64,000 nucleotides of DNA from assembly GCF_013294005.1 (NCBI RefSeq), contig NZ_JABSNK010000005.1, positions 186,001 through 250,000 on the forward strand. The letters are read 5' to 3'. Made by a program: the position numbers and the translations under genes. The notes beneath the pieces were generated by a model. That model ran no database searches, was not told the origin of the DNA, and was given only the letters and a program-made list of their open reading frames with translations. This DNA comes from Flavobacterium gelidicaeli (GTDB taxonomy: Bacteria; Bacteroidota; Bacteroidia; Flavobacteriales; Flavobacteriaceae). Positions 1 to 8,201 of this stretch are shown piece after piece (positions within the stretch are counted from its first letter, which is position 1; each line of letters starts with the position of its first letter).

Positions 1-39
1 TATATCGCTGTTCTGATTTGTCTCTATCATTATTTCCAT
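1..39 (-). CDS. Start of a downstream gene, probably a 2TM-domain protein (partial)
   Basis: An ATG at 39 on the minus strand opens a frame to the window edge (M-E-I-M-I-E-T-N-Q-N-S-D-I) and overlaps the last codons of the kinase gene by about 10 bases, which suggests translational coupling. Kinases of this type in Flavobacteria are often followed by small 2TM proteins and a LytTR response regulator, so the next product is probably one of these. Only 13 codons are visible, so the identity is an inference from context. Confidence 0.35.
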   Translation of the reverse strand, partial: MEIMIETNQNSDI

Positions 40-1373
40 TTTTTAGTATTATCTGACTTACTTAAAATCTCTTGAATTTTCTTTTCTTCCCAGTTTGGGT
101 TGATCCCAAACACTTTAAAAGCATGCATGATGACTCCAAAACCCCAACCTCCAACAGAAAACCAGAACCAATGAAATTGTGGAGAGAATCTCAAATTAAT
201 AAAAATAATTATAGGAACTACGCAACAATAAGATATAAGATTACCATAAAAACCTTTCAGTTCCTCGACTCTTTTCTTTGCTCTGTAATAAGCATTTTTT
301 TCGCTATAATCTGCTGTTGATTCCATGGTTGAAATTTGTTTTGTTAATACTGGTATTTTGACTGCAAAAACTCTATCCGTTTGCTCAATAAGTACTTTTC
401 TATTGGTAACTAAGCCGTATCGATTGATGATATTTTGCAAGCCTACACCTTGTCTATTATGTAATACTTCTTTCTTTTGAAAATCATTTTCGATAATCAA
501 ATACCCTTCTTTCAGGTAAATCCTGATGTGCAAAGGACGCTTTTCACTAACCACATTGTGCTTTACTGTATTTTCCAGTAACAACTGTAAGGATAGCGGC
601 ACCACTTTGGCTTCTGGATTATTATTATTATCAGGCAATTCGTAAAACAAACTGTTTTCAAATCGCATCTTTAGTAAGTTCATGTACGTTTTGGCGAAAG
701 CCAACTCCTCCTCTACCGAGACTAAATCTTTGTCTTTTTGCTCCAAAACATATCGGTAAATCTTAGACAATGAAGTTGTAAAACGCTGTGCATTTTCGGG
801 ATTTTCTTCAATCAACGAACTCAACACATTCAAACTATTAAAAAGGAAATGAGGATCGATTTGATTTTTTAAACTTTCGAATTTAGCCGAAGCCGTTCCC
901 GCAATAATCTTCTGTTCTTTGACCTTGTTTTCATTGTATGCTTTGTAGAAATACAGCGAGTAAATCCCAAGAAAGACAATAAAGGAAGTTACAGCAGCAA
1001 CAATGTAATTTGAAAGCGTTTCTGATTCAAAAAATGATGCTAAACTCTTATTTTCTATAATAACATCTTCAAAAATTCGAAGTAAAAAAATCACGAACAA
1101 AGACAAAAACAAGGAACTACCCAAACTTATAACCAATCTTTTGAGCGTATAACCTTCATTTATAAAAAATAATTTAAGTGTCATAAAAAGAATTGCATTG
1201 GCATAATACAATACCATCCCGTACAACATGGTGTACAAAAAATTTACCTTCAATCTGTTATCGAACGTTATCGTTCCGCCATTCAAAACCGGAATAGTTA
1301 ACAAGACAATAAATATTAAAAACGAAATAAGAAGTGCTCTTGGGAGTTCTTTAAATAGTCTACTTGGATTCAT
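30..1373 (-). CDS. LytS-type sensor histidine kinase with C-terminal 2TM domain
   Basis: Inner-membrane sensor kinase of 447 residues. Four hydrophobic segments lie in residues 12-145, followed by the His_kinase (LytS/YehU) domain with the phospho-acceptor motif QIDPHFLFNSLN (His about 175) and the ATP-binding box LLLENTVKHN near 268. From about residue 350 a second domain follows with two hydrophobic stretches and a charged YYRAKKRVEELKGFYGNL lead-in, which matches the 2TM domain normally found as a separate small protein. It lies 9 bp downstream of the secreted TPR-like gene and probably shares its transcript. The partner should be a LytTR response regulator, which I expect beyond the left edge. 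The family call is firm; the signal sensed is unknown. Confidence 0.9.
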   Translation of the reverse strand: MNPSRLFKELPRALLISFLIFIVLLTIPVLNGGTITFDNRLKVNFLYTMLYGMVLYYANAILFMTLKLFFINEGYTLKRLVISLGSSLFLSLFVIFLLRIFEDVIIENKSLASFFESETLSNYIVAAVTSFIVFLGIYSLYFYKAYNENKVKEQKIIAGTASAKFESLKNQIDPHFLFNSLNVLSSLIEENPENAQRFTTSLSKIYRYVLEQKDKDLVSVEEELAFAKTYMNLLKMRFENSLFYELPDNNNNPEAKVVPLSLQLLLENTVKHNVVSEKRPLHIRIYLKEGYLIIENDFQKKEVLHNRQGVGLQNIINRYGLVTNRKVLIEQTDRVFAVKIPVLTKQISTMESTADYSEKNAYYRAKKRVEELKGFYGNLISYCCVVPIIIFINLRFSPQFHWFWFSVGGWGFGVIMHAFKVFGINPNWEEKKIQEILSKSDNTKKWK

Positions 1374-1382
1374 TTTCTAAAA

Positions 1383-2024
1383 TTATTTACATTTTTTTTG
1401 AGCTTCTACTGCTCTGTCTAATCCCCAACTTGGAGCGAAAACTGTTTCTGGTTTAAAAGTAGCAAAAAGTGCAATGGCTTTGTCAATTTGTGCGCACATT
1501 GGTTTGGTATCTTTTCCCCAGAAAGAAGCACTTCCAATTTCGAACTCAGCTTTTGAAAACACTACTCTTGGATTATTTGGAGCTAATGCTTCTGCTTTTG
1601 CATACAATCCCATTGTTGGTCCAGATAATTTTTGTCCGTTTGTCATTGGGTCATACACAATCCAAGCGGTATTAATCATGGCTTGCATCACATAAAGTTC
1701 GGCATTGTTCTGGTCTTTTGCCATTTCAAGATCCAGTGCATTTTGTGCTTTTAAAAGCAGTGCATTAATACTCTCCTTGTCTTTGGTGCCAAAAGCTGCA
1801 GTTGTATTTACCAAAGCTACGTAATAATTGGGCAACCACTTGGTGGGTTCAGCAGCGGCGATTCTTTCGAAAACAGCCGAGGCTTCGTTGCTTTTACCTT
1901 CTTTCCAAAGTCCGAAAGCTTTGCCCATTCCTTGTTCGTATTGTCCTCCAGTTGGAACTTGTTGGCTTTGCGCTGAGATAAATGTAACGATACTTAGTGC
2001 GATGGTGATGATAATTTTTTTCAT
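1383..2024 (-). CDS. Secreted TPR-like protein
   Basis: Protein of 213 residues with a Sec signal peptide (MKKIIITIALSIVTFISAQS, cleavage near residue 20), so it is exported. The mature part is helical with tetratricopeptide-like spacing (GMGKAFGLWKEGKSNEASAVFE, then alanine-rich helices around 85-120 and 140-165) and conserved Trp and Cys residues late in the chain. It is the first gene of an operon with the LytS-type kinase (9 bp gap). Its promoter carries the same 29-bp upstream element as the TonB receptor gene at 2303-4462, so the two are probably switched on together. Precise function unknown; a periplasmic adaptor or sensor partner is plausible. Confidence 0.75.
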   Translation of the reverse strand: MKKIIITIALSIVTFISAQSQQVPTGGQYEQGMGKAFGLWKEGKSNEASAVFERIAAAEPTKWLPNYYVALVNTTAAFGTKDKESINALLLKAQNALDLEMAKDQNNAELYVMQAMINTAWIVYDPMTNGQKLSGPTMGLYAKAEALAPNNPRVVFSKAEFEIGSASFWGKDTKPMCAQIDKAIALFATFKPETVFAPSWGLDRAVEAQKKCK

Positions 2025-2069
2025 GATTTCTATTTTTTATGATAATTGATTGTGTATTGATTTCTTATT

Positions 2070-2141
2070 CAAAAATAAGGCTGTTTATTTTCGAATAAAA
2101 TTTAAAGAAACTGAACTGTTGATTTTTGAGGATGAGTTGTT
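2070..2141 (-). promoter_or_regulatory. Activator-type promoter of the TPR/kinase operon
   Basis: On the minus strand a Bacteroidetes -7 box TATTTTTG lies at 2070-2077, 46 bases before the start codon. No TTG is seen at the usual -33 position. Exactly 35 bases upstream of the box begins a 29-bp sequence (2113-2141) that recurs without mismatch at 4526-4554 before the TonB receptor gene. A weak -33 element plus an upstream site at constant distance is what an activator-dependent promoter looks like. The regulator is inferred, not seen. Confidence 0.7.
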
Positions 2142-2302
2142 GTTGTTTAAAGTAGCTGAGATTCTTAGTTTGTGAGTTTATACGATTTTGATTTGTGGTA
2201 ATTGTGATGACCTGCCGTTTTACTCGCAACCATATTTCGCTCCCTCAATTCTACTTTAGGCCATCTTTCCTCACTTCTCTAATTTCTGTTCTCTATTTTC
2301 CC

Positions 2303-4462
2303 TTAAAGATTTTTCAACTGATTGTCCTTTTTATCATTGCTAATGGTCCAAAAGAAACCGACAAAAAAGAAGCGATCGGCTGTGGGTGTGATGGCGCGTC
2401 TCGTATACGTACCTGTGAGATCAGGACTATTCGCATATTCATATCCGAAAACATTTTGCGTTCCTAGAACATTTGAAGCAGAGAAATACAGAATTTTTTG
2501 CGGGCTAATTAAGTAGGCCCAATTAAAGCTGAGACTATTGTACGCTTTTGTTTTCCCGTTCATGAACTGTGTTTCATTTGGATTATTGTAGGGACGACCT
2601 GAACTAAACGAATTTGTAAAACCCACTTGTGAACGCCAGTCGGTGATAAAATATTTGGTAACCAATGACAAACTGTGGTTGGCCACAAAAGTAGGCGTTA
2701 CCTTAGAAGGAAAATTTTTGTAATCTCTTTGACTATCAATATAGGAATAGGAAAGCCAGTATTCTAGATTTTTCACACTTTTCCCATCTCTCCAAAACAG
2801 ATCCAATCCCTTGGCATAACCTGACCCTAAATTATTAAATACCGAATTGTATGCAATTGTTGGCGTATCGTATTTGACCAAATTGTTGTAGCTTTTGTAA
2901 TAGGCTTCGGCACGTAATGTTTGTTTGTCCTTGCTGTATTGAAAATTAATAATATAATGTGACGCTTTCTCACTTTCAAATTGATGGTATTTTGAATATT
3001 TAATATAATCCACACTTGGACTTTGTGTAAAATCTCCGTAGGCTAATGAAAACTGGCTATTTTTTGCCACTTTGTACGCCATTGAAATTCGTGGAGAAAG
3101 TGATGTTTCATCAAGTAAATTATTATTTGATACTCGAAAACCGACTTTGGCTGCTATTTTTTTCGAAAACAAAATATCGGCTTCGGTGTAGGCTGCAACA
3201 ATATTTGAATCGTAGCCGTTTGTTTTTGTTGAACCTAAATTGGGAGTGAAATTTTCACCGAATTTGGTAATAAAATAATCTGCTCCAAACGAAAGCGTAA
3301 AGGCATTTGAAAATCGTTTTTTTAGTTTCGTTTTAAAATGAGCTGCATTTTCATCGTTAGCCACTTTGTCCAAGTTTAGTCCTATTTGGTTTTTACTGTA
3401 GCCATAACTTAACCCACTCACTATTTTCCATCCCGTTCCAAAATGGCCATTATAAGAGCTATTGAAATAAAAGTTATTGTTATTCAAGTCGATTCTAATT
3501 TTATCTGGACCATTTATATTTTCCTGATTGATGTCCATTTTTGAAGCATCGAATGCGCCATAGACTTTCAGAATTCCGTTATTGAAATTATATCGGTAGA
3601 CGGTTTCTCCCGATAAGGATTGAAAAGGACTGTTCCACTCTACATTTTGCGGAATTACAGCTTGGTAGGGCGCTAAATTCACATAAGAGGTGTTAACACT
3701 TAACGAACTTTTGCTCCATTTTTGAGTGTGTCCTACTCCTAACCCAACGGTCATCAAGGAAATCTCGGTTTTGTTCTGATCGGGATTATCCTCGGTGTTT
3801 AAAAGTAAAACACTCGACAACGCTTCACCATATTCGGCTGAATAGCCACCGGTAGAAAATGCGATTCCGCTAAATAAAAAGGGAGAAAAACGTCCTCGTG
3901 TGGGTACGTTGCCAATGGTCGCGTTATAGGGTTGCGCCACTCTAATTCCGTCAACAAATGTTTGGGTTTCGTTGGCCTCACCACCTCGTACAAATAGCCT
4001 ACCGTCCTCGCCTACGCTTTGTGTGCCAGGCAAAGTCTGCAAGGCCGCAATAATGTTCCCCGCTGAACCAGCAGTAGTGACAATATCTAAAGGTTTTAGC
4101 ATTGCAACCCTAGCTTTATCTCCAGATTCCATTACTCCTGCAGAAATCACTACAGCATCAAGAGTATTGGCGTTTTCTTTTAAAACGACAACTTTATCCT
4201 GAAAACTTGCAACATCAATTTCCATTTCAACTGTTTCGTATACAAGAAAACTAGCGATTAAAACTTGTTTCCCAGTTACTGTTGTGTTGAACGAAAATTG
4301 TCCTTTTGCGTTAGAGGTAGCACCATCATATGCGCCATCGATGTAAATATTGGCACCCGCAATTGGATTTCCTTTTTTGTCAACTACTTTTCCTGAAAGG
4401 GTAGCTTGAGCAAAAAGAAAACTACTAAAAAATAAAATGATAGTTGTTGCGATTGATTTCAT
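2303..4462 (-). CDS. TonB-dependent receptor with carboxypeptidase-like N-terminal domain
   Basis: Outer-membrane receptor of 719 residues. It has a signal peptide (MKSIATTIILFFSSFLFAQ), a carboxypeptidase-D regulatory-like domain (about 20-105, LSGKVVDKKGNPIAGANIYI), a plug domain (about 115-235, with the conserved RLFVRGGEANETQTFVDGIR) and a beta-barrel ending in aromatic residues. At 719 residues it is compact for the family. No SusD partner is adjacent, so a glycan role is not indicated; the substrate is unknown. The C-terminal end reads past the usual aromatic terminus (VGFFWTISNDKKDNQLKNL), a minor oddity. It shares its promoter element with the TPR/kinase operon downstream. The 278 bases between the two genes (2025-2302) hold only that promoter. 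Confidence 0.9.
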   Translation of the reverse strand: MKSIATTIILFFSSFLFAQATLSGKVVDKKGNPIAGANIYIDGAYDGATSNAKGQFSFNTTVTGKQVLIASFLVYETVEMEIDVASFQDKVVVLKENANTLDAVVISAGVMESGDKARVAMLKPLDIVTTAGSAGNIIAALQTLPGTQSVGEDGRLFVRGGEANETQTFVDGIRVAQPYNATIGNVPTRGRFSPFLFSGIAFSTGGYSAEYGEALSSVLLLNTEDNPDQNKTEISLMTVGLGVGHTQKWSKSSLSVNTSYVNLAPYQAVIPQNVEWNSPFQSLSGETVYRYNFNNGILKVYGAFDASKMDINQENINGPDKIRIDLNNNNFYFNSSYNGHFGTGWKIVSGLSYGYSKNQIGLNLDKVANDENAAHFKTKLKKRFSNAFTLSFGADYFITKFGENFTPNLGSTKTNGYDSNIVAAYTEADILFSKKIAAKVGFRVSNNNLLDETSLSPRISMAYKVAKNSQFSLAYGDFTQSPSVDYIKYSKYHQFESEKASHYIINFQYSKDKQTLRAEAYYKSYNNLVKYDTPTIAYNSVFNNLGSGYAKGLDLFWRDGKSVKNLEYWLSYSYIDSQRDYKNFPSKVTPTFVANHSLSLVTKYFITDWRSQVGFTNSFSSGRPYNNPNETQFMNGKTKAYNSLSFNWAYLISPQKILYFSASNVLGTQNVFGYEYANSPDLTGTYTRRAITPTADRFFFVGFFWTISNDKKDNQLKNL

Positions 4463-4482
4463 TTGGTTTGATTTTGATACTC

Positions 4483-4554
4483 CAAAAGTACTAGCAAGGT
4501 AGAAGCAGAAAAATTTAAAGAATCCGAACTGTTGATTTTTGAGGATGAGTTGTT
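4483..4554 (-). promoter_or_regulatory. Activator-type promoter of the TonB receptor gene
   Basis: Minus-strand -7 box TACTTTTG at 4483-4490, 20 bases before the start codon. A 29-bp element at 4526-4554, identical to the one at 2113-2141, starts 35 bases upstream of the box, the same spacing as in the TPR/kinase promoter. Similarity extends a further 12 bases or so with two mismatches (TTTAAAGAA block). The rest of the 389-base gap (4463-4851) holds this promoter and the hairpin repeat at 4734-4820. Confidence 0.7.
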
Positions 4555-4733
4555 AATGTAATTGGTTGCGAAATAAAACAAAAGTTTTCAGCGCGCAGAT
4601 TTTGCAAATTTGCGCTGATACTATTGTTAATTAGCTACTTTCTTGAATTAAATACGTAATTGTAACAACTATAATTTTGGTTTATATTTACAGCTAAATA
4701 CAATTATTTACCAAGGTGTTTTACATGAGGGAT

Positions 4734-4820
4734 AGTAGCGGCATCCTTTTTTGGGGCTTTTTCTGCCCCAAAAAAGATATAGCGAATAGCCCGACCGAAG
4801 CTTTTGCGGAGGGCATGCCC
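4734..4820. repeat. Hairpin-forming intergenic repeat, variant form
   Basis: The core is a perfect 11-bp inverted repeat, TTTTTTGGGGC at 4747-4757 and GCCCCAAAAAA at 4765-4775, with a 7-base loop. Outer arms GATAGTAGCGGCATCC and GATATAGCGAATAGCCC flank it, and a palindrome GGGCATGCCC ends the unit at 4811-4820. The outer arm resembles GATAGCAGTGGAAATCC in the copies at 39609-39694 and 44011-44097, so I place it in the same superfamily. It sits 31 bp before the acetyltransferase gene. A 62-residue ORF across it is not credible as a gene. Confidence 0.65.
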
Positions 4821-4851
4821 AAATAATTACTATATAAAAAGCTAATAAAAA

Positions 4852-5409
4852 ATGATGACAGAAAAAGATAAAATGATTGCGGGTGACTATTACAATGCGG
4901 GTGACACAACTCTAGTTAAAGACCGCCGTAGAGCCAAAAACTTGTTGCACCGATTAAATGTTACCGAATATAGGATCACCAAAAAAGCACGCGAAATCAT
5001 CAAGGAACTAATTCCAAATGCAGGTGCGAACTTATATATTGAGCCACCTTTTCACTGTGATTATGGGTACAACATTTCTTGTGGTGCCAATGTCTATTTC
5101 AACGTGAATTGCGTGGTGCTGGACTGTGCACCAGTGATTATTGGTTCGAATGTGTTTTTTGCTCCTGGCGTACATTTGTACACGGCTACTCACCCACTCG
5201 AGGCCGAATTACGATGTACACTCGAAAGCGCTTTGCCCATCACCATTGGCGACGATTGCTGGATTGGTGGGAACACGGTGATTTGCCCAGGAATTACTAT
5301 TGGAAAAGGTTGTGTAATTGGCGCAGGATCTGTGGTTACCAAGGATATTCCTGAAAATTCATTGGCGGTGGGGAATCCTGCAAAAGTTATCAGGAAATTA
5401 AACCAATAA
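4852..5409 (+). CDS. maa: Maltose O-acetyltransferase family protein
   Basis: Cytosolic hexapeptide-repeat acetyltransferase of 185 residues, the usual family length. The N-terminal Mac domain (KDKMIAGDYYNAGDTTLVKDR) precedes a left-handed beta-helix (about 60-180) with repeats such as IGDDCWIGGNTVICPGITIG. The catalytic His is at 114 in TATHPLEAELR. The family moves acetyl from acetyl-CoA to maltose, galactosides or related sugars; the real acceptor here is not determined. Two adjacent ATGs exist (4852 and 4855); either could be used. It stands alone between a divergent receptor gene and the ClC gene. Confidence 0.88.
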   Translation: MMTEKDKMIAGDYYNAGDTTLVKDRRRAKNLLHRLNVTEYRITKKAREIIKELIPNAGANLYIEPPFHCDYGYNISCGANVYFNVNCVVLDCAPVIIGSNVFFAPGVHLYTATHPLEAELRCTLESALPITIGDDCWIGGNTVICPGITIGKGCVIGAGSVVTKDIPENSLAVGNPAKVIRKLNQ

Positions 5410-5504
5410 TATCACGCTATTTTGAAGATATTATTCTATCATAAAACTTTCCTAAAAAAAGCATCTTATGTCTTTGTGACATGCATTGCTGGAATTTAAT
5501 TCTT

Positions 5505-5512
5505 TAAATTTG
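5505..5512 (+). promoter_or_regulatory. Probable -7 box for the ClC-HPP operon
   Basis: TAAATTTG matches the Bacteroidetes TAnnTTTG consensus and ends 44 bases before the ClC start codon. A TTG lies 16 bases upstream, closer than the usual 19, so the -33 element is weak. Confidence 0.4.
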
Positions 5513-5556
5513 CACTCCTCAAAATCTTAAAATCACCATTTACAATCACTATTGAA

Positions 5557-6837
5557 ATGAATACAACAAGTCGTATTAAAAAAAATATGCCGTTAATAAA
5601 ACTGCAAAAATTAATAATTGTTTCTTTATTAATTGGTTTCCTTTCGGCCTTTTTAGGAATAACATTGAAAAAGCTAACGGAACATTACGAGGATATTTTT
5701 TTCAATCAAGCTAGTTTACATCCTGTTTTTATATTCGTTTTTCCTGTTTTTGGATTGTCTGTTATTTATTTTTTGAGACAATATTTGTTTAACAAAAAAG
5801 AAAACAAAGGAATCAATGAAGTTTTTGAAAGCACAAGATCCAAAACTAAAAACATACCTAAATCAAAAATTGCTTCCCATTTCATCAATGGATTATTGAC
5901 TGTTGTTTTTGGAGGATCTACAGGAGTTGAGGTTTCTACCGTTGTAGCTACTGCAACTATTGGTTCTGTTGCACAGCAAAAAAAAAATGTTTTTAGAGAA
6001 TACAAAACTGAATTGATTTGTGCTGGAATTGCTGCTGGCATAACAGCATTGTTTAATAGTCCTATTGCTGGACTTTTTTTTGTGCTTGAAGTGATTTCTA
6101 GAAAAGTAACCCGTGCATACCTAATTAGTAATTTAATTGCCGTCATAGTAGCTTTTGGGTTGGTTTATTTAATTGATGAAGAACCGCTATTTGCAGTACA
6201 CATTACGACTTGGTATATTAGAGCAATTCCGTATTTTATTTTGTTAGGGATTATAGCAGGGATTAACTCTGTTTACATGACACGTTGTGTATTGTTTTTT
6301 AAAAATAATCTAAAGTTAATAAAGAGTCATTATTACAAAATTTTAATAGGCTCCGTTATATTAAGTACTTCCTTATTTTTCTTTCCTCAATTATATGGAG
6401 AAGGATATCATGCCCTCAAAATGATTTTTACAAACCCAAATGAAGCAAAAATATCGGTTCATTTACTTTATACTTTTATCGGAATCATTGTTTTGAAACC
6501 TATTGTAACATCGGCGACTTTGTTTTCTGGTGGTGACGGCGGAGTTTTTGCGCCAAGCCTATTTATTGGAGCATTTTTGGGATTGTTTGTAGCATTAATT
6601 TTAAATACTTACTTTAATGCAAATGTAATTCCGATAAACTTTATGGTTATTGGGATGGCAGCCGTTTTAAGCGCTAGTATCCACGCCCCTTTTACTGCGT
6701 TGTTTTTAATTTGTGGCTTAATCAATGATTACACTTTATTTTTCCCAATCTTACTCGTTTGCCTTATTTCAAAATATACTGCAAAGATGATCTATCCTTA
6801 TTCTGTTTATTCTTACGCTGCTAGTGTAGCAAAATAA
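5557..6837 (+). CDS. ClC-family chloride channel or antiporter
   Basis: Integral membrane protein of 426 residues with about ten hydrophobic segments. The first selectivity-region motif reads GGSTGVEVS (119-127): the gating glutamate is present (Glu125), but the usual GREGP is altered to GVEVS. The second signature GGVFAPSLFIGAFLG is intact in the C-terminal half. No CBS domains follow, as in many bacterial ClCs. ClC proteins either conduct chloride or exchange chloride (or fluoride) for protons; the kept glutamate permits exchange. The HPP gene follows after 6 bp, so the two form an operon. The ClC assignment is secure; the ion is not. Confidence 0.88.
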   Translation: MNTTSRIKKNMPLIKLQKLIIVSLLIGFLSAFLGITLKKLTEHYEDIFFNQASLHPVFIFVFPVFGLSVIYFLRQYLFNKKENKGINEVFESTRSKTKNIPKSKIASHFINGLLTVVFGGSTGVEVSTVVATATIGSVAQQKKNVFREYKTELICAGIAAGITALFNSPIAGLFFVLEVISRKVTRAYLISNLIAVIVAFGLVYLIDEEPLFAVHITTWYIRAIPYFILLGIIAGINSVYMTRCVLFFKNNLKLIKSHYYKILIGSVILSTSLFFFPQLYGEGYHALKMIFTNPNEAKISVHLLYTFIGIIVLKPIVTSATLFSGGDGGVFAPSLFIGAFLGLFVALILNTYFNANVIPINFMVIGMAAVLSASIHAPFTALFLICGLINDYTLFFPILLVCLISKYTAKMIYPYSVYSYAASVAK

Positions 6838-6843
6838 TATTAT

Positions 6844-7455
6844 ATGGCTACAGAAAAAATTAAAAGAAGTTATCGTAAGGCCAAATACATACTTTATAAA
6901 GAAACATTAGTTGACTTTAGAGAGAAATTTTGGTCGTTTGTTGGTTCTTTCATTGGGATTGGGACACTTGCTTATTTGCAATCTCAAACACTTCCAGATG
7001 CTGATGTGCTCTTTCTAATTGGTTCTTTTGGCGCTTCCTCTGTTTTGATTTATGGTATTATCCAAAGTCCGTTAGCACAACCACGAAATTTGATTGGAGG
7101 TCATGTAATTTCTGCCATTGTTGGAGTTACTGTTGTTAAATTAGTACCCGATATTATGTGGTTAGCAGCAGCATTATCAGTATCTATTTCGATAATTTTA
7201 ATGCAACTAACTAAAACATTACATCCACCGGGTGGTGCTACTGCGCTTATAGCGGTAACTGGATCCTCACACATTAAAAGCTTAGGGTATTGGTATGCAA
7301 TTTCACCTGTTCTTAGTGGCGTATTAATTTTATTGATTGTTGCATTAGTTGTCAATAATACAACTTCTAAAAGAAGCTATCCTAGTAATAATCAATTTCA
7401 TAAAAAATACCACAACTTTAGAAAAAGAATTGTTCAAAAAAAATTGAAGCTGTAG
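6844..7455 (+). CDS. HPP family membrane protein
   Basis: Membrane protein of 203 residues with four hydrophobic segments and the family-naming motif HPPGGATAL (His-Pro-Pro 127-129). The signature SPLAQPRNLIGGHVISA is also present. HPP proteins are little studied; plant and cyanobacterial members have been linked to nitrite transport. It is 6 bp after the ClC gene, so the pair probably handles anions together, which is an inference from context. The C-terminus is rich in lysine and arginine and would face the cytoplasm. Confidence 0.88.
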   Translation: MATEKIKRSYRKAKYILYKETLVDFREKFWSFVGSFIGIGTLAYLQSQTLPDADVLFLIGSFGASSVLIYGIIQSPLAQPRNLIGGHVISAIVGVTVVKLVPDIMWLAAALSVSISIILMQLTKTLHPPGGATALIAVTGSSHIKSLGYWYAISPVLSGVLILLIVALVVNNTTSKRSYPSNNQFHKKYHNFRKRIVQKKLKL

Positions 7456-7522
7456 AATAACCTTTTTTGTAAATCTTATTAACAAATCAAGATTCTTAAA
7501 ATGAATATCTAAAATTAAATTT

Positions 7523-7530
7523 TACCTTTG
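7523..7530 (+). promoter_or_regulatory. Probable -7 box before the pRiA4b ORF-3-like gene
   Basis: TACCTTTG fits TAnnTTTG and lies 23 bases before the start codon at 7554. No TTG is found 19 bases upstream. Confidence 0.4.
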
Positions 7531-7553
7531 ACCTTTCAATAAAAACAAAGATT

Positions 7554-8093
7554 ATGGTTTACAAATTCAGAGTAATTCTAGATGCAGAAGAAGATATATT
7601 TAGAGATATTGCAATACTTGCTGAAGATACTTTAGAAGATTTACACAACGCAATCTTCAACTCCTTTGGTTTTGATGGTATGGATGTCGCTTCTTTCTAC
7701 ACTTGTGATGAAACTTGGAATCAAGAAGATGAAATTTCGATGTTTGACACAGGTGATGTGTTGGGAGAGCAAAAAATCATGAGTGATTACGTTCTATCAG
7801 ACTTGCTAGATGATGAAAATACTAAAATTATCTATGTGTATGACTTTATCAATATGTGGACATTTCTTGTTGAACTTGCCGCTATTGAAGAGGAGGAAGC
7901 AGGTAATTTATACCCTGAAACATTATTCTCTCACGGAGAAATGCCAGACGAAGCGATGGAGAAAAACTTTGAAGCTGATAACGCCGATGATTATGCTAAT
8001 GACTACGAAGACGGCCTAGATGAAGATGATCTAGACATGTTTGAAGGAGACGATAGCTTTGAAGATTATGGATCTGAGGATCAGTGGAATTAG
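7554..8093 (+). CDS. Plasmid pRiA4b ORF-3-like family protein
   Basis: Protein of 179 residues without signal peptide or membrane segment. The N-terminal part (VYKFRVILDAEEDIFRDIAI, then LEDLHNAIFNSFGFDG and ASFYTC) matches the pRiA4b ORF-3-like fold seen in uncharacterised and IS-linked proteins. The last 55 residues are strongly acidic, with runs of Asp and Glu (DDYANDYEDGLDEDDLDMFE), and probably disordered. Function unknown. It is a single gene with its own -7 box; the four-helix-bundle gene follows after 108 bp. Confidence 0.75.
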   Translation: MVYKFRVILDAEEDIFRDIAILAEDTLEDLHNAIFNSFGFDGMDVASFYTCDETWNQEDEISMFDTGDVLGEQKIMSDYVLSDLLDDENTKIIYVYDFINMWTFLVELAAIEEEEAGNLYPETLFSHGEMPDEAMEKNFEADNADDYANDYEDGLDEDDLDMFEGDDSFEDYGSEDQWN

Positions 8094-8115
8094 TTTCTTT
8101 TTAGTCCATAAGTTG

Positions 8116-8136
8116 CTAAGAATCTAAGTTACTAAG
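8116..8136 (+). repeat. Left inverted repeat flanking the four-helix-bundle gene
   Basis: This 21-base sequence (CTAAG units at 8-base spacing) matches the reverse complement of 8573-8593 at 16 of 21 positions. The two arms bracket the IVS-type gene at 8202-8558. Confidence 0.55.
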
Positions 8137-8201
8137 TTTTTCTTTATTGTGATTTTATTTTTTATAACTTGTTTGCTTAAAAACTTACAAATCTATAAAT
8201 A

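Noticed and set aside
2195..2516. Plus-strand ORFs of 90 and 64 residues overlapping the TonB receptor end
   Set aside because: Antisense shadows of the receptor gene with low-complexity composition and no start context.
4721..4909. 62-residue minus-strand ORF
   Set aside because: It is made almost entirely of the hairpin repeat and the antisense of the acetyltransferase start; no protein-like pattern.
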